Positions 16,278-23,964 are shown, counted from the stretch's first letter. The stretch: DNA of 36,704 nucleotides from Terriglobia bacterium (GCA_020073565.1 JAIQEY010000053.1:1-36704); one strand, 5' to 3'. Numbers and translations: made by a program. Notes: a model not told the origin generated them from the sequence alone.

Positions 16278-17960
16278 TTACTGCTTCGCGCTCAGAGCGT
16301 CGTACGTCAGTTTGCCGCCGACCCAGGTTTTGAGCACTCTGACGTCGCGAATCTTCCCCGGATCGATGGTGAGCACATCGTCGCTGAGGAGCACCATGTC
16401 AGCCAGCTTTCCCACCGTGATTGAGCCTTTTTCGCCTTCCTGAAATTCGGCATAGGCCGAGCCCATGGTGTAGGCTTCGATCGCTTCCTTCACCGTCAGC
16501 TTCTGCTCCGGAAACCAGCCGTTTGGATTCTTGCCATCCAAAGTCGCGCGCGTCACAGCGGCGTACAGCGTCAGCATCGGATTCAGAGGAGCGACATTCC
16601 AGTCTGTCCCCAATGCCAAGCGCACACCATGATCCAGAAACGTACGGAACGCATACGTCCGGCTGGCGCGGTCGTGTCCAATCCGTCCCTCCGCCCAGCG
16701 GCCATCGTCGATCGCGTGATACGGCTCCACCGAGGCGATGACGTGAAGCTGTGCGAATCGATCGAAGTCCTTGGCCGCCATGTGCTGCGCGTGTTCGATG
16801 CGCCAGCGGCGATCAGCGGGGCCATGCGCCTTGTCAATCTCAGTGTAGATGTCCAGAATCGTTGAGATCCCCTCATCGCCAATTGCATGCGTGCAGAGCT
16901 GCAATCCTGTCGCGTCACCCTCCATCATGCGGTCGCGCATCAGCGAAATCGGGTGCATTTCGTCGGAGAGCAGCCCTCGATTGCCAGGCTGGTCCAGGAA
17001 TGGCTCGAAGAAATACGCGGTTGTAGAGCCCAGCGAACCATCCGCATAGGCTTTTAGCGCGCCGATCCGAAGGTAGGGGCCACCAAAGCCATGCCGGATC
17101 CCGATCTTCACCTGGTCATCCACCTGTGTGATGAGTGGCGCAGCGTAGATACGTGTCGTCAGTTTGCCTTCATCCAGCAGCTCGTTGTAGATCGCGATGT
17201 CGGCATAGTCTGGATTCATGTGCTGCACGCTTGTCACACCGAGCGAAGCTGCATGTTCCAGGGCTCGTTCAATCGAGTGCCGCCGCTGTGCATGAGTTGG
17301 GGTCGAAATGACCCTGTAGACCAAATCCACAGCGGCGTCTTTCAATGCGCCCGTCGGGATTCCCTGCGCGTCGCGGACGATTACCCCACCGGCTGGATCA
17401 GGAGTCTGCGCCGTAATCCCTGCCAGCTTCAGTGCCAGGGAATTCGCGAGGATCATGTGGCCGTCATAACGGTTCACGGCCACCGGCGTGTTAGGAGTGA
17501 CTGGGTCGATCAGTTCCTTGGTCGGCAGTTGCGCAGGGGCCCATTTGGTCTCATCCCAATCGCCGCCCAGCAACCACTCCTCCTTCGCTTTCGCGGCACG
17601 CTCGGCGATCCGGCGCACGAACTCCTGCGGCCTGGCCGCATCGTTCAGTTGCACGTTGTCGAGTTGCGCCCCGCCGTCGGTGAAGTGAACGTGCGCATCG
17701 TTGAAACCCGGCAGGAGTCGCTTCCCGGCCGCATCCACAACGCGGGTCGCGGGGCCGCGCCACGCATCGACCTCGCTATCGGAGCCAACCGCCACAATGC
17801 GATCACCCAGGACCGCAATCGCCTCCGCCTCAGGATGAGAACGGTCCACCGTCCAGATACGCGCATTCCGAACGATGAGATCGGCCGCGGGCTTACCCTG
17901 TGCGAAAGCAACCACAAGGCTAGTCAGGAAAAACAGCAGTAACCGGGATACAGATTGCAT
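16278..17960 (-). CDS. exported YtcJ-like amidohydrolase
   Basis: A 560-residue amidohydrolase of the Amidohydro_3/YtcJ group. Residues 1 to about 22 (MQSVSRLLLFFLTSLVVAFAQG) form a signal peptide, so the enzyme is probably periplasmic. Metal ligands begin at LLPGFNDAHVHFTDGG (HxH), and later ones lie in THAIGD, RIEHAQH and ALGTDWNVAPLNP. The C-terminus (GSITVGKLADMVLLSDDVLTIDPGKIRDVRVLKTWVGGKLTYD, here abridged to GKLADMVLLS) is the usual beta-sandwich part. The substrate is not predictable. The ATG at 17960 is preferred; a TTG four codons upstream is also possible. It ends 48 nt from the convergent lysA gene. Confidence 0.85.
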   Translation of the reverse strand: MQSVSRLLLFFLTSLVVAFAQGKPAADLIVRNARIWTVDRSHPEAEAIAVLGDRIVAVGSDSEVDAWRGPATRVVDAAGKRLLPGFNDAHVHFTDGGAQLDNVQLNDAARPQEFVRRIAERAAKAKEEWLLGGDWDETKWAPAQLPTKELIDPVTPNTPVAVNRYDGHMILANSLALKLAGITAQTPDPAGGVIVRDAQGIPTGALKDAAVDLVYRVISTPTHAQRRHSIERALEHAASLGVTSVQHMNPDYADIAIYNELLDEGKLTTRIYAAPLITQVDDQVKIGIRHGFGGPYLRIGALKAYADGSLGSTTAYFFEPFLDQPGNRGLLSDEMHPISLMRDRMMEGDATGLQLCTHAIGDEGISTILDIYTEIDKAHGPADRRWRIEHAQHMAAKDFDRFAQLHVIASVEPYHAIDDGRWAEGRIGHDRASRTYAFRTFLDHGVRLALGTDWNVAPLNPMLTLYAAVTRATLDGKNPNGWFPEQKLTVKEAIEAYTMGSAYAEFQEGEKGSITVGKLADMVLLSDDVLTIDPGKIRDVRVLKTWVGGKLTYDALSAKQ

Positions 17961-17995
17961 TAGAGACCCCAATTAAACAAATTCGACCGAGAAGT

Positions 17996-18068
17996 GTGGC
18001 GCCGGACATTCCTGTCCGCGACGACAGCGTCTTCGCTGCAGACACGCGGACAGGAGTGTACGCGCTAC
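17996..18068. repeat. REP-like inverted repeat with GGACA-type core
   Basis: ACATTCCTGTCCGCG (18006-18020) pairs with CGCGGACAGGAGTGT (18045-18059) with one mismatch. A small inner hairpin CAGCG/CGCTG lies at 18025-18038. GTGGCGC (17996) and GCGCTAC (18062) form outer arms like those of the elements at 11206 and 23077, while the core is shared with the palindrome at 23923. It fills the gap between nadK and the amidohydrolase gene. Confidence 0.75.
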
Positions 18069-18081
18069 GCAATCTGAGATC

Positions 18082-18975
18082 TCAGCGCTCGCCCCATTTC
18101 AACTTCGTACTCAGCACTTCGAAGAAAGTTTTCTGGAAGCGCAGCAGTCGCGCTGGATGCTCGGCCTTCACACAACGCACAATATCGCCGTCGCGAACCG
18201 GCATGCCCACCTGTCCATCCAGGCTCAGATATGCTTCCTCCTGCCCGGTCTTGACCTGAATCTCGATCTCCACGGTGTCGCGCACCACCACCGGGCGGTG
18301 CGTGAGTCCATGGGGAGAGACCGGCGTGATCACGAAGGCATCCACGTCGGGCTTGAGGATTGGTCCACCCGCGCCCAGCGAATATGCCGTGGAACCAGTG
18401 GGCGTCGCAATGATCAAAGCGTCGGCCTTGTAGCTGGAAACAAACTCCGAGTCCACATAAAGCTCGAAGTGATTGAGGCGTGCGATCTCGCTCTTGCTGA
18501 CGACCACGTCGTTCAACGCTTCCAGCGTGGCAACGATTTCACCGTTCCGCACCAGCGAGCAACTCAGCATGGAGCGGGGATCGACCACGTAGTGCCCCCG
18601 GTCAATCGCCTCCAGTGCCTGATAGAGCTCGTCGAGCGGAAGTTCGGTGAGGAATCCGAGCGTGCCCAGGTTGATTCCGAGAATCAGCGTTCCGGCTTTT
18701 GACACGGCCCGCGCGGCCGACAGCAGCGTCCCGTCGCCACCCAACACCAGCGCCACGCCCGGCGAGCGTGTCCCCAATTCGCTCCGCGCCATCACCTCGG
18801 AAGCCTGAAAATATGCGGCGCTCTCGTGATCCATCAACACCGCGTAGCCGTGCGCTTCCAGCCATTTTTCCAGCTTCGGCAGGACCTCGGATAGTTCCGG
18901 GCGGTCGGGTTTCGAAATGATGGCGACAATCTTTGGCAGGGTGGACCTTTGTGGTGCGTCGGGCATGGAATTCAT
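18082..18975 (-). CDS. nadK: NAD kinase
   Basis: A 297-residue ATP(or polyphosphate)-NAD kinase that makes NADP+ in the cytoplasm. The catalytic GGDGT motif is in ALVLGGDGTLLSAARAV (about residues 75-91). It is followed by GINLGTLGFLTE, the NE/D segment LEALNDVVVSK, and the diphosphate-binding TPTGSTAYSLGAGGPI. The C-terminal beta-rich part includes SLDGQVGMPVRDGD. The start is ATG 18975 or the ATG three codons later; neither has a strong ribosome site. It follows tlyA on the same strand, with a 108-nt gap that holds a long inverted repeat of 7-nt units, so co-transcription is uncertain. Confidence 0.95.
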   Translation of the reverse strand: MNSMPDAPQRSTLPKIVAIISKPDRPELSEVLPKLEKWLEAHGYAVLMDHESAAYFQASEVMARSELGTRSPGVALVLGGDGTLLSAARAVSKAGTLILGINLGTLGFLTELPLDELYQALEAIDRGHYVVDPRSMLSCSLVRNGEIVATLEALNDVVVSKSEIARLNHFELYVDSEFVSSYKADALIIATPTGSTAYSLGAGGPILKPDVDAFVITPVSPHGLTHRPVVVRDTVEIEIQVKTGQEEAYLSLDGQVGMPVRDGDIVRCVKAEHPARLLRFQKTFFEVLSTKLKWGER

Positions 18976-18990
18976 GATTGTACAAGAATG

Positions 18991-19100
18991 CAGAAGTCAG
19001 AGGTCAGATTGCAGAAGTGAGGATACGTGGTGATGTTCAGTCTATCTTGCCCGCGCATCGCCTCTACTTCTGCACTCTGACCTCTAACCTCTGACCTCTC
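18991..19100. repeat. long inverted repeat of degenerate 7-bp units at the tlyA 3' end
   Basis: The arm at 18992-19018 and the arm at 19066-19092 are complementary at 24 of 27 positions, around a 47-nt spacer. Each arm is built from 7-nt units related to CAGAAGT and CAGAGGT (units start at 18991, 18998, 19005 and 19012 on the left). The right arm continues into tlyA, supplying its last codons (Gly-Glu-Val-Arg-Gly) and its TAG stop. Confidence 0.85.
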
Positions 19101-19848
19101 CGTACAGCAGGAATTCGCGGTTGCCTTCCATGCCCAGAATCGGCGAATCGATCCATTCTGTGCGTACGCATCCCAGTTCTCGGAGCGCCGCTTCAACCTT
19201 TGCCACGGCGGCCAGTTGCGCGGATTCGTCGCGCACAATACCGCCTTTGCCGACCAGTTCCCTGCCCACTTCGAATTGCGGCTTTACCAGCACTACAATC
19301 TGGCACGCGGTGTGCGGTTCAGCCTGTCCTTGAGACGCTCCCCAGGCTGCGTGAATCACCGCCGGCAGGACCAGCGTGGCCGAAATGAAAGACACGTCCA
19401 TGGCAATGAAGTCGACCGGCGCCCCAACCTCGTCCCCCGAAAGGTAGCGTGCGTTGGTTTTCTCCAGAAGCCGGACCTGCGGATCTTCACGCAAGCGGAA
19501 GTCCATTTGCCCGTAGCCGGTATCGACGGCGATCACCCGCGCGGCGCCGTGCTGCAACATGCAGTCGGTGAACCCGCCCGTGGAAGCACCAATGTCGAGA
19601 CAGACTTTCGCGTTCAGATCGATGCGCCAGTGCTCAAGCGCTCGTTCCAGTTTCAACCCGCCTCGGCTGACGTAGCGCAGGTCCTCGCCCAACAGCCGCA
19701 AGGCGGAGTCGTTTTCGACCGCAGCCCCGGCCTTTTCGATCTTTTGCTCGTTTACCAGGACTTTTCCGGCAAGAATCAGCGCCTGGGCACGCTCGCGTGA
19801 GGGAGTGATGCCACGATCCACCAGCAGTTTGTCAAGACGTGTCTTCAC
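19084..19848 (-). CDS. tlyA: TlyA-family rRNA 2'-O-methyltransferase (S4 + FtsJ-like)
   Basis: A 254-residue protein with an N-terminal S4 RNA-binding domain (RLDKLLVDRGITPSRERAQALILAGKVLVN, abridged: RLDKLLVDRG...SRERAQALI) and an FtsJ-type Rossmann methyltransferase. The SAM motif is VCLDIGASTGGFTDCMLQ, and the K-D-K-E-like residues appear in SRGGLKLERAL, DVSFIS and LVKPQFE. Mycobacterial TlyA methylates cytidines in 16S and 23S rRNA and affects capreomycin sensitivity; some homologues were annotated as hemolysins. The terminal five residues and stop are encoded by a 7-nt repeat arm, so the native C-terminus may have been trimmed or replaced. The ATG at 19848 has no clear ribosome site. An AT-rich stretch with DnaA-box-like motifs lies just upstream. 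Confidence 0.92.
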   Translation of the reverse strand: MKTRLDKLLVDRGITPSRERAQALILAGKVLVNEQKIEKAGAAVENDSALRLLGEDLRYVSRGGLKLERALEHWRIDLNAKVCLDIGASTGGFTDCMLQHGAARVIAVDTGYGQMDFRLREDPQVRLLEKTNARYLSGDEVGAPVDFIAMDVSFISATLVLPAVIHAAWGASQGQAEPHTACQIVVLVKPQFEVGRELVGKGGIVRDESAQLAAVAKVEAALRELGCVRTEWIDSPILGMEGNREFLLYGEVRG

Positions 19849-19951
19849 CGATGGCGATTCTGAGTGCAGCGCACGATGACGCTAGCACCCGATGCGGTGC
19901 AGAATGTAAAACCAATACTATTAACAGGAGGTTACAAGAGTAAGATCCCGT

Positions 19952-19985
19952 TTTTCCACAAAGTTTTCCACGCCTGTGTTGAAAA
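19952..19985. other. cluster of DnaA-box-like 9-mers in an AT-rich gap
   Basis: TTTTCCACA (19952-19960) fits the DnaA-box consensus TTWTNCACA. TTTTCCACG (19964-19972) and, on the other strand, TTTTCAACA (19985-19977) each differ by one base. The second and third copies are arranged as an interrupted palindrome with arms AGTTTTC and GAAAACT. The surrounding 19895-20045 is AT-rich compared with the rest of the window. It may be a DnaA-regulatory site, a minor titration site, or chance. Confidence 0.4.
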
Positions 19986-20033
19986 CTCTTTTCGTTCGGA
20001 TCAGAATTTTGAATCAAAGCGCCCCGGCGGCGG

Positions 20034-20066
20034 AAAACAAAAGAAAGCCGCCCCCCGCGGGGCGGC
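20034..20066 (-). terminator. Rho-independent terminator of yebC
   Basis: On the minus strand, 27 nt after the yebC stop, GCCGCCCC and GGGGCGGC (within 20066-20047) form an 8-bp GC-rich stem with a 4-nt loop. This is followed by a T-rich tract (20046-20034), matching a classical intrinsic terminator. Confidence 0.85.
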
Positions 20067-20093
20067 CTGACAACCATTTCTGATTCTGGCGAA

Positions 20094-20840
20094 CTATCCA
20101 GCAACCTCTTCCAGCACCTTTTGATCGATGTCAAAGTTGGCGTGCACGTTCTGCACATCGTCATGATCTTCGAGGGCCTCGAGCAGGCGAATCATCTGCG
20201 ACGCCTGTGCGCCTTCCAGCTTGATGTAGTTCTGCGGGACCATGGCCACACTCGACGAAGCCGGAGTGATGCCCGCCTTCTTCACCGCTTCCAGCACGGC
20301 CTCGTAGGCGGAAGGCTCAGTGATGATCTCCCAGTGATCGCCATCATCTTTCAGGTCCTCGCCGCCCGCTTCCAGGACGATGTTCATCAGGTCGTCTTCC
20401 TTGGCGGCAGACTTGGGCACAACAATGTCGCCTTTTTTGTGAAACATCCACGAGACGGCGCCGGCCTCGGCCATGTTGCCGTTGTTCTTGCCGAACACGT
20501 GTCGGATCTCACTTACCGTGCGATTGCGGTTATCGGTCGAAATCTCGGCCAGCAGCGCCACGCCGCCCGGGCCGTAGCCTTCGAGCACGAATTCTTCGTA
20601 CGTCGCGCCCGGCAGCTCGCCCGTACCGCGCTGGATGGCGCGCTTGATGTTGTCGGCCGGCATGTTCTCGGCCTTGGCGGCCACAATGGCCGTGCGCAGG
20701 CGCGGGTTCATATCCGGATCACCACCGCTCTTGGCGGCCATGGCGATTTCTTTAATCAGACGGGTGAAGATCTTGCCGCGCTTGGCGTCCAACGCGCCCT
20801 TCTTGTGCTTGATTGTGGCCCATTTGGAATGGCCAGACAT
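20094..20840 (-). CDS. yebC: YebC/PmpR-family protein
   Basis: A 248-residue YebC-family protein, opening with the invariant MSGHSKWATIKHKKGALDAKRGKIFTRL (here abridged to MSGHSKWATIKHKKG) and continuing with NMPADNIKRAI, YEGYGPGG-like LEGYGPGGVALL, and TDNRNRTVSEIRHVFGKNNGN. The family was long annotated as transcriptional regulators; recent work also links some members to relief of ribosome stalling at proline-rich sequences. The length is normal. The gene stands alone on its strand. It is followed by a strong terminator and preceded by a 113-nt leader after a TATAAT at 20959-20954. Confidence 0.95.
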   Translation of the reverse strand: MSGHSKWATIKHKKGALDAKRGKIFTRLIKEIAMAAKSGGDPDMNPRLRTAIVAAKAENMPADNIKRAIQRGTGELPGATYEEFVLEGYGPGGVALLAEISTDNRNRTVSEIRHVFGKNNGNMAEAGAVSWMFHKKGDIVVPKSAAKEDDLMNIVLEAGGEDLKDDGDHWEIITEPSAYEAVLEAVKKAGITPASSSVAMVPQNYIKLEGAQASQMIRLLEALEDHDDVQNVHANFDIDQKVLEEVAG

Positions 20841-20953
20841 GGGAATACCTCGTATCGAAAGAACTTAAATTGCGATGATTCGCGAAACTCCAGGTCCGCC
20901 CGCGGAGGAAATCACAGGATCAGCCTCGATGTAAACAGTTCAGGCGAATACAG

Positions 20954-20959
20954 ATTATA
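20954..20959 (-). promoter_or_regulatory. candidate -10 element of yebC
   Basis: A perfect TATAAT on the minus strand, 113 nt upstream of the yebC ATG. No good -35 lies at 16-18 nt, so the promoter is only partly supported. Confidence 0.4.
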
Positions 20960-21003
20960 GCATGGGGCCAGACGGGCTTTGCCCTCAGCAAAACCGAGGC
21001 TGC

Positions 21004-21032
21004 CCCACCCTTGCGTACTTTGCAAGGGTGGG
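21004..21032. repeat. REP-like hairpin, homologue of the inner stem at 11224
   Basis: CCCACCCTTGC (21004-21014) and GCAAGGGTGGG (21022-21032) pair perfectly across a 7-nt loop. Geometry and the CCCAC/GTGGG ends match the hairpin at 11224-11254, while the middle bases differ with compensating changes on both arms. Confidence 0.75.
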
Positions 21033-21159
21033 AGAAGCCACCACAGAGTCGAGGCTTCGCGGCCTGATATCATCCCTAGTCCCCGTGAGTTTCGGTCGAG
21101 ACTCGAGAAAGCTCGGTCGAGATTCGAATGGTCGGATCTCGGGCGTCCCGGAGCGACCT

Positions 21160-21342
21160 CTGAAAATAGCCCGCCAGTTCACTGGCGGGTATACGAGATT
21201 AGAACTCCGGCAAGTGCCGGAGGCACGACTGAATCGCACCCTGCGCCCGTGACTTCAGTCGTCCCTAACGGGACTGGTTCAGAGGTAAGCTCGATACCCG
21301 GCGCTACAGCGCCGGGCTATTTTCAGCCGTCCCTGCGGGACT
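21160..21342. repeat. composite cluster of palindromes upstream of the 566-residue gene
   Basis: CTGAAAATAGCCCG (21160-21173) and CGGGCTATTTTCAG (21313-21326) are a perfect 14-bp inverted repeat enclosing several perfect hairpins: CCCGCCAG/CTGGCGGG (21170-21189), CTCCGGCA/TGCCGGAG (21205-21222), ACGACTGAA/TTCAGTCGT (21225-21262) and CCCGGCGCT/AGCGCCGGG (21297-21316). Small GTCCC/GGGAC hairpins also occur inside and just outside. No coding frame is convincing here. The layout resembles a BIME/REP cluster of the type spread by RAYT transposases; no such gene is in the window. Together with 20841-21159 this accounts for the 531-nt gap before the next gene. Confidence 0.75.
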
Positions 21343-21371
21343 GATTCGGAGGATGTCGATAGAGCCACTCC

Positions 21372-23072
21372 ATGTTCGCGAACACTCTGATCCGACGCCT
21401 CGCCGACCTCGAAGCCGCACGCTACCGGTTCGGTCCGAACGAGGCTGCCCAAGTTCTCAAACTCCTCAACGCACTCGACACCGCTCGCTTCCCTGACCCG
21501 TCGTCCCTCATCCGTTTCCACGAAGCGCTCATGTTCCTGCGAGCATTTCCCCACAGCCCGGCCGTCCTGCGCAAGACGGGAAGCGTGCTCAACAAATTCT
21601 GGAAGAAAGTCGACGATCTGCGCAAGTCCGGCGCGGACATGGACGCCTTCGATCCGCTTGAAGTCTCCGGCATCGCGGGCACCCACATGGAAGACACGCT
21701 CAGCTTCGACGTCGCCAATTGGCTGATTCGCCGTCTGCCAGGCAAAGTCGAGATCGCTTGGGACCACTACGATCCTGGCCGCGAACTTGGCACTACTGGT
21801 CCCCGCTTCCTGCCTTTGCTCGAAGACGACGCCTACGTTGAGGCCGACACGCCCTGGCGTCGCTGGCTCGAAGCCGCCGCGGGCAAGAAAGGTTCTGATC
21901 CTAGATGGTTGGTCCAACGCTTCGCCGACCTTCCGCTCGCGCCGATGCAGAAAGCCGAACTGTACGAATCGCTGCGGGTGCCCTTGCGTTGGAACTTAGG
22001 CAACTCGACGGTGGCGCGTACCCGCAACTGCAAGCCCGTTCGCAGCGTCTTCTATCACGACGGCCCACTGATCAACCGCAACGAAGTCTCACTCGCGCAC
22101 GAATTAGCGAAACGCCCACCAATGTTCACCAAGCTCTCGCGCCAGCAAGGCGAAGGGGTCATCGACACCATCCGCGAAGTCATGCTGGTGCGCTACCGCG
22201 AACTCTACGGCACCACGCTCGGGGATCCGTCCTCCGTAGTTCGCGCTGACGTCGGCCGCGGCCTTTCGATCTATCTCTGGAACCTGCCGCCTGAGCGCCG
22301 TTTGCCGCTGCGCGCTTATGTCGCCGGGCTCACGCTGAAAAACGGTGTGCCCATCAACTACATTGAAGCTATCGCGCTTTGTGAATGGATGGAGGTCGGC
22401 TTCAACACTTTCTACACGTTCCGCGGCGGCGAAGCTGGATGGATCTACGCGCAAGTTCTGCGCTGCTTCTGCCACCTGATGGGAACGACGTGCGTCTCTG
22501 TCTATCCCTACCAGCTTGGCCACGACAACGACGAGGCCATCGAATCGGGCGCGTTCTGGTTCTACCGCAAGCTCGGGTTCAGGCCCAGCCGACCGGACCT
22601 TCAGCGGTTAGTCGAACGTGAGGAACAAAAGATCGCGGTCGATCGCACGTACCGAACTCCGCCGCGCACGTTGAAGCGACTCGCCGCCGGGCATGTCTTC
22701 TACGAATTGCCGGGAAGCGAAGTGGGCGCCTGGGACGCGTTTTCAACCCGAAACATCGGCCTGCGAGTCAACCGGCACATGGCCCGGCTTTTCGGCGGAG
22801 ACAGCGACCGCATTCGGAAGGACTCCGTTCGCGCCATCGCGCGCATCCTCGGCGTCAACCCCTCTTCATGGACAGATCTCCAACAGACCAGCTTCGAGAA
22901 ATTTGCGCTCGTCCTCGCCCTCGTTCCCGATCTCTCTGCGTGGAAGCGCGAGGAGAAAGATGCGCTCGTCGAGATCATCCGTTCGAAACCGAAGCCTGAT
23001 GAGATGCGGTACCTTCACCTGACCCAACAGCATGATCGTCTGCGCAAGTCCCTGCAGAAACTTGGGTCATGA
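21372..23072 (+). CDS. conserved hypothetical protein, 566 residues
   Basis: A long, well-formed coding frame whose function is not recognised. There is no signal peptide or membrane segment; the protein is rich in Arg, Glu and Leu and looks cytoplasmic. The central part (about 320-420) is the most distinctive. It contains NYIEAIALCEWMEVGFNTF, then GGEAGWIYAQVLRCFCHLMG, then QLGHDNDEAIESGAFWFYRK followed by LGFRP. The last stretch resembles the motif B region of GNAT acetyltransferases (N-x-x-A-x-x-[FL]-Y-x-K-x-GF), but no convincing acetyl-CoA loop was seen. The C-terminal third is helical and charged. The ATG at 21372 follows GGAGG at some distance (GGAGGATG is at 21348-21355), so the ribosome site is weak. 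The gene is bracketed by REP-like elements on both sides. Confidence 0.75.
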   Translation: MFANTLIRRLADLEAARYRFGPNEAAQVLKLLNALDTARFPDPSSLIRFHEALMFLRAFPHSPAVLRKTGSVLNKFWKKVDDLRKSGADMDAFDPLEVSGIAGTHMEDTLSFDVANWLIRRLPGKVEIAWDHYDPGRELGTTGPRFLPLLEDDAYVEADTPWRRWLEAAAGKKGSDPRWLVQRFADLPLAPMQKAELYESLRVPLRWNLGNSTVARTRNCKPVRSVFYHDGPLINRNEVSLAHELAKRPPMFTKLSRQQGEGVIDTIREVMLVRYRELYGTTLGDPSSVVRADVGRGLSIYLWNLPPERRLPLRAYVAGLTLKNGVPINYIEAIALCEWMEVGFNTFYTFRGGEAGWIYAQVLRCFCHLMGTTCVSVYPYQLGHDNDEAIESGAFWFYRKLGFRPSRPDLQRLVEREEQKIAVDRTYRTPPRTLKRLAAGHVFYELPGSEVGAWDAFSTRNIGLRVNRHMARLFGGDSDRIRKDSVRAIARILGVNPSSWTDLQQTSFEKFALVLALVPDLSAWKREEKDALVEIIRSKPKPDEMRYLHLTQQHDRLRKSLQKLGS

Positions 23073-23076
23073 AAAA

Positions 23077-23115
23077 GTAGCGCCGCCGCCCCGGCGGCTG
23101 TCGCGGGAGCGCTAC
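23077..23115. repeat. REP-like hairpin with GTAGCGC ends
   Basis: GTAGCGC (23077-23083) and GCGCTAC (23109-23115) enclose GCCGCC/GGCGGC (23085-23098). It lies between two convergent genes, 5 nt after the stop of the 566-residue gene and 5 nt before the end of the dehydrogenase gene. It could terminate both directions. Confidence 0.7.
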
Positions 23116-23119
23116 AAAT

Positions 23120-23848
23120 TCACAACGCGCCGCCGGTGGGCATCAGTACAAGTTTCTCCACCGTGCTGTTCTCCGGCAGAAGCAGCGCGTTTACGACGGT
23201 TGCCGCCACCGTCTCCGCCGACATCATCTTCCGGCGCGGCGCTTTTGGCCACATTGTTTCCCAGATCGCCGTATCCGTCGCCCCCGGCATCAGGGCGATC
23301 ACGCGGATTCCCTTCGGCCGTAACTCTTCCCGCAACGTGTCTGTGAAACCCAGTGCCCCATGCTTGGAAGCATTGTAGGCCGCCGACCCCGGAAACACGC
23401 GCTCCGCCGCGATCGACAGATTATTCACGATCGTGCCGCCGCGCTTCATGACCGCGAGCGCGGCCTGTGTCACCAGGAACAAAGCGGTCAGGTTCGTATC
23501 GATGACCTCGCACCAGGTCGGGTACGGCAGTTCGGCAATCTTTTGATTGGCATGGGCGATCCCTGCATTGTTGATCAGGATATCGAGCGGAGTGTGCAGC
23601 TCCCGGACGAGCGCGAACAGATAATCAACCGAATCGGGATTGCAGACATCGCAGGCCTGCGCCAGCACCAGGACGCCGATCTTGTCCAGCTCTAGTGTGG
23701 CCTTAGCAAGCGCGCGCTCGTCGCGTCCCGTGATGACTAGGTTGCACCCTTGACGTGCCAGCGCGCGGGCGATGGACAAACCAATGCCCCGGTTTGCCCC
23801 CGTGATAAGGGCCAACCGCCTCGATGCTGTGGGCGGTCGCTTCGACAT
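23120..23848 (-). CDS. short-chain dehydrogenase/reductase, possibly pterin-related
   Basis: A 242-residue classical SDR. The cofactor motif is LITGANRGIGLSIARALA (from residue 14), followed by DVCN, then ILINNAGIAHANQ. The catalytic Ser-Tyr-Lys are in NNLSIAAERVFPGSAAYNASKHG. The substrate cannot be read from the sequence. Its position, directly downstream of folE and two 6-pyruvoyl-tetrahydropterin synthases on the same strand, makes a sepiapterin-reductase-like role attractive, because BH4 synthesis needs such an SDR. General 3-oxoacyl-ACP-type reductases look similar. The frame extends to 23950, but that extension is encoded by a palindromic repeat, and the ATG at 23848 just before the Rossmann fold is preferred. 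A perfect 12-bp palindrome separates it from folE. Confidence 0.85.
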   Translation of the reverse strand: MSKRPPTASRRLALITGANRGIGLSIARALARQGCNLVITGRDERALAKATLELDKIGVLVLAQACDVCNPDSVDYLFALVRELHTPLDILINNAGIAHANQKIAELPYPTWCEVIDTNLTALFLVTQAALAVMKRGGTIVNNLSIAAERVFPGSAAYNASKHGALGFTDTLREELRPKGIRVIALMPGATDTAIWETMWPKAPRRKMMSAETVAATVVNALLLPENSTVEKLVLMPTGGAL

Positions 23849-23922
23849 AAGCGGATGTTTTAGCTTAGTCCACCTGCCGCCATCTTGGGAGGAGGGAGTC
23901 CCCAAACTAGGCAATAGTTCGT

Positions 23923-23950
23923 GTGGCGCGGACAGGAATGTCCGCGCCAC
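23923..23950. repeat. perfect 12-bp palindrome with GGAA loop, between folE and the SDR gene
   Basis: GTGGCGCGGACA (23923-23934) and TGTCCGCGCCAC (23939-23950) pair perfectly around GGAA. The GCGGACAGGA core is shared with the repeat at 18006-18059. Lying 15 nt after the folE stop, it could act as an mRNA stabiliser or partial terminator. Confidence 0.8.
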
Positions 23951-23964
23951 AAGAGGCTGCTACA

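Noticed and set aside
19952..19985. Primary replication origin
   Set aside because: Only three box-like sites, no dnaA/dnaN/gyrB neighbourhood and no skew information; kept only as a DnaA-site candidate.
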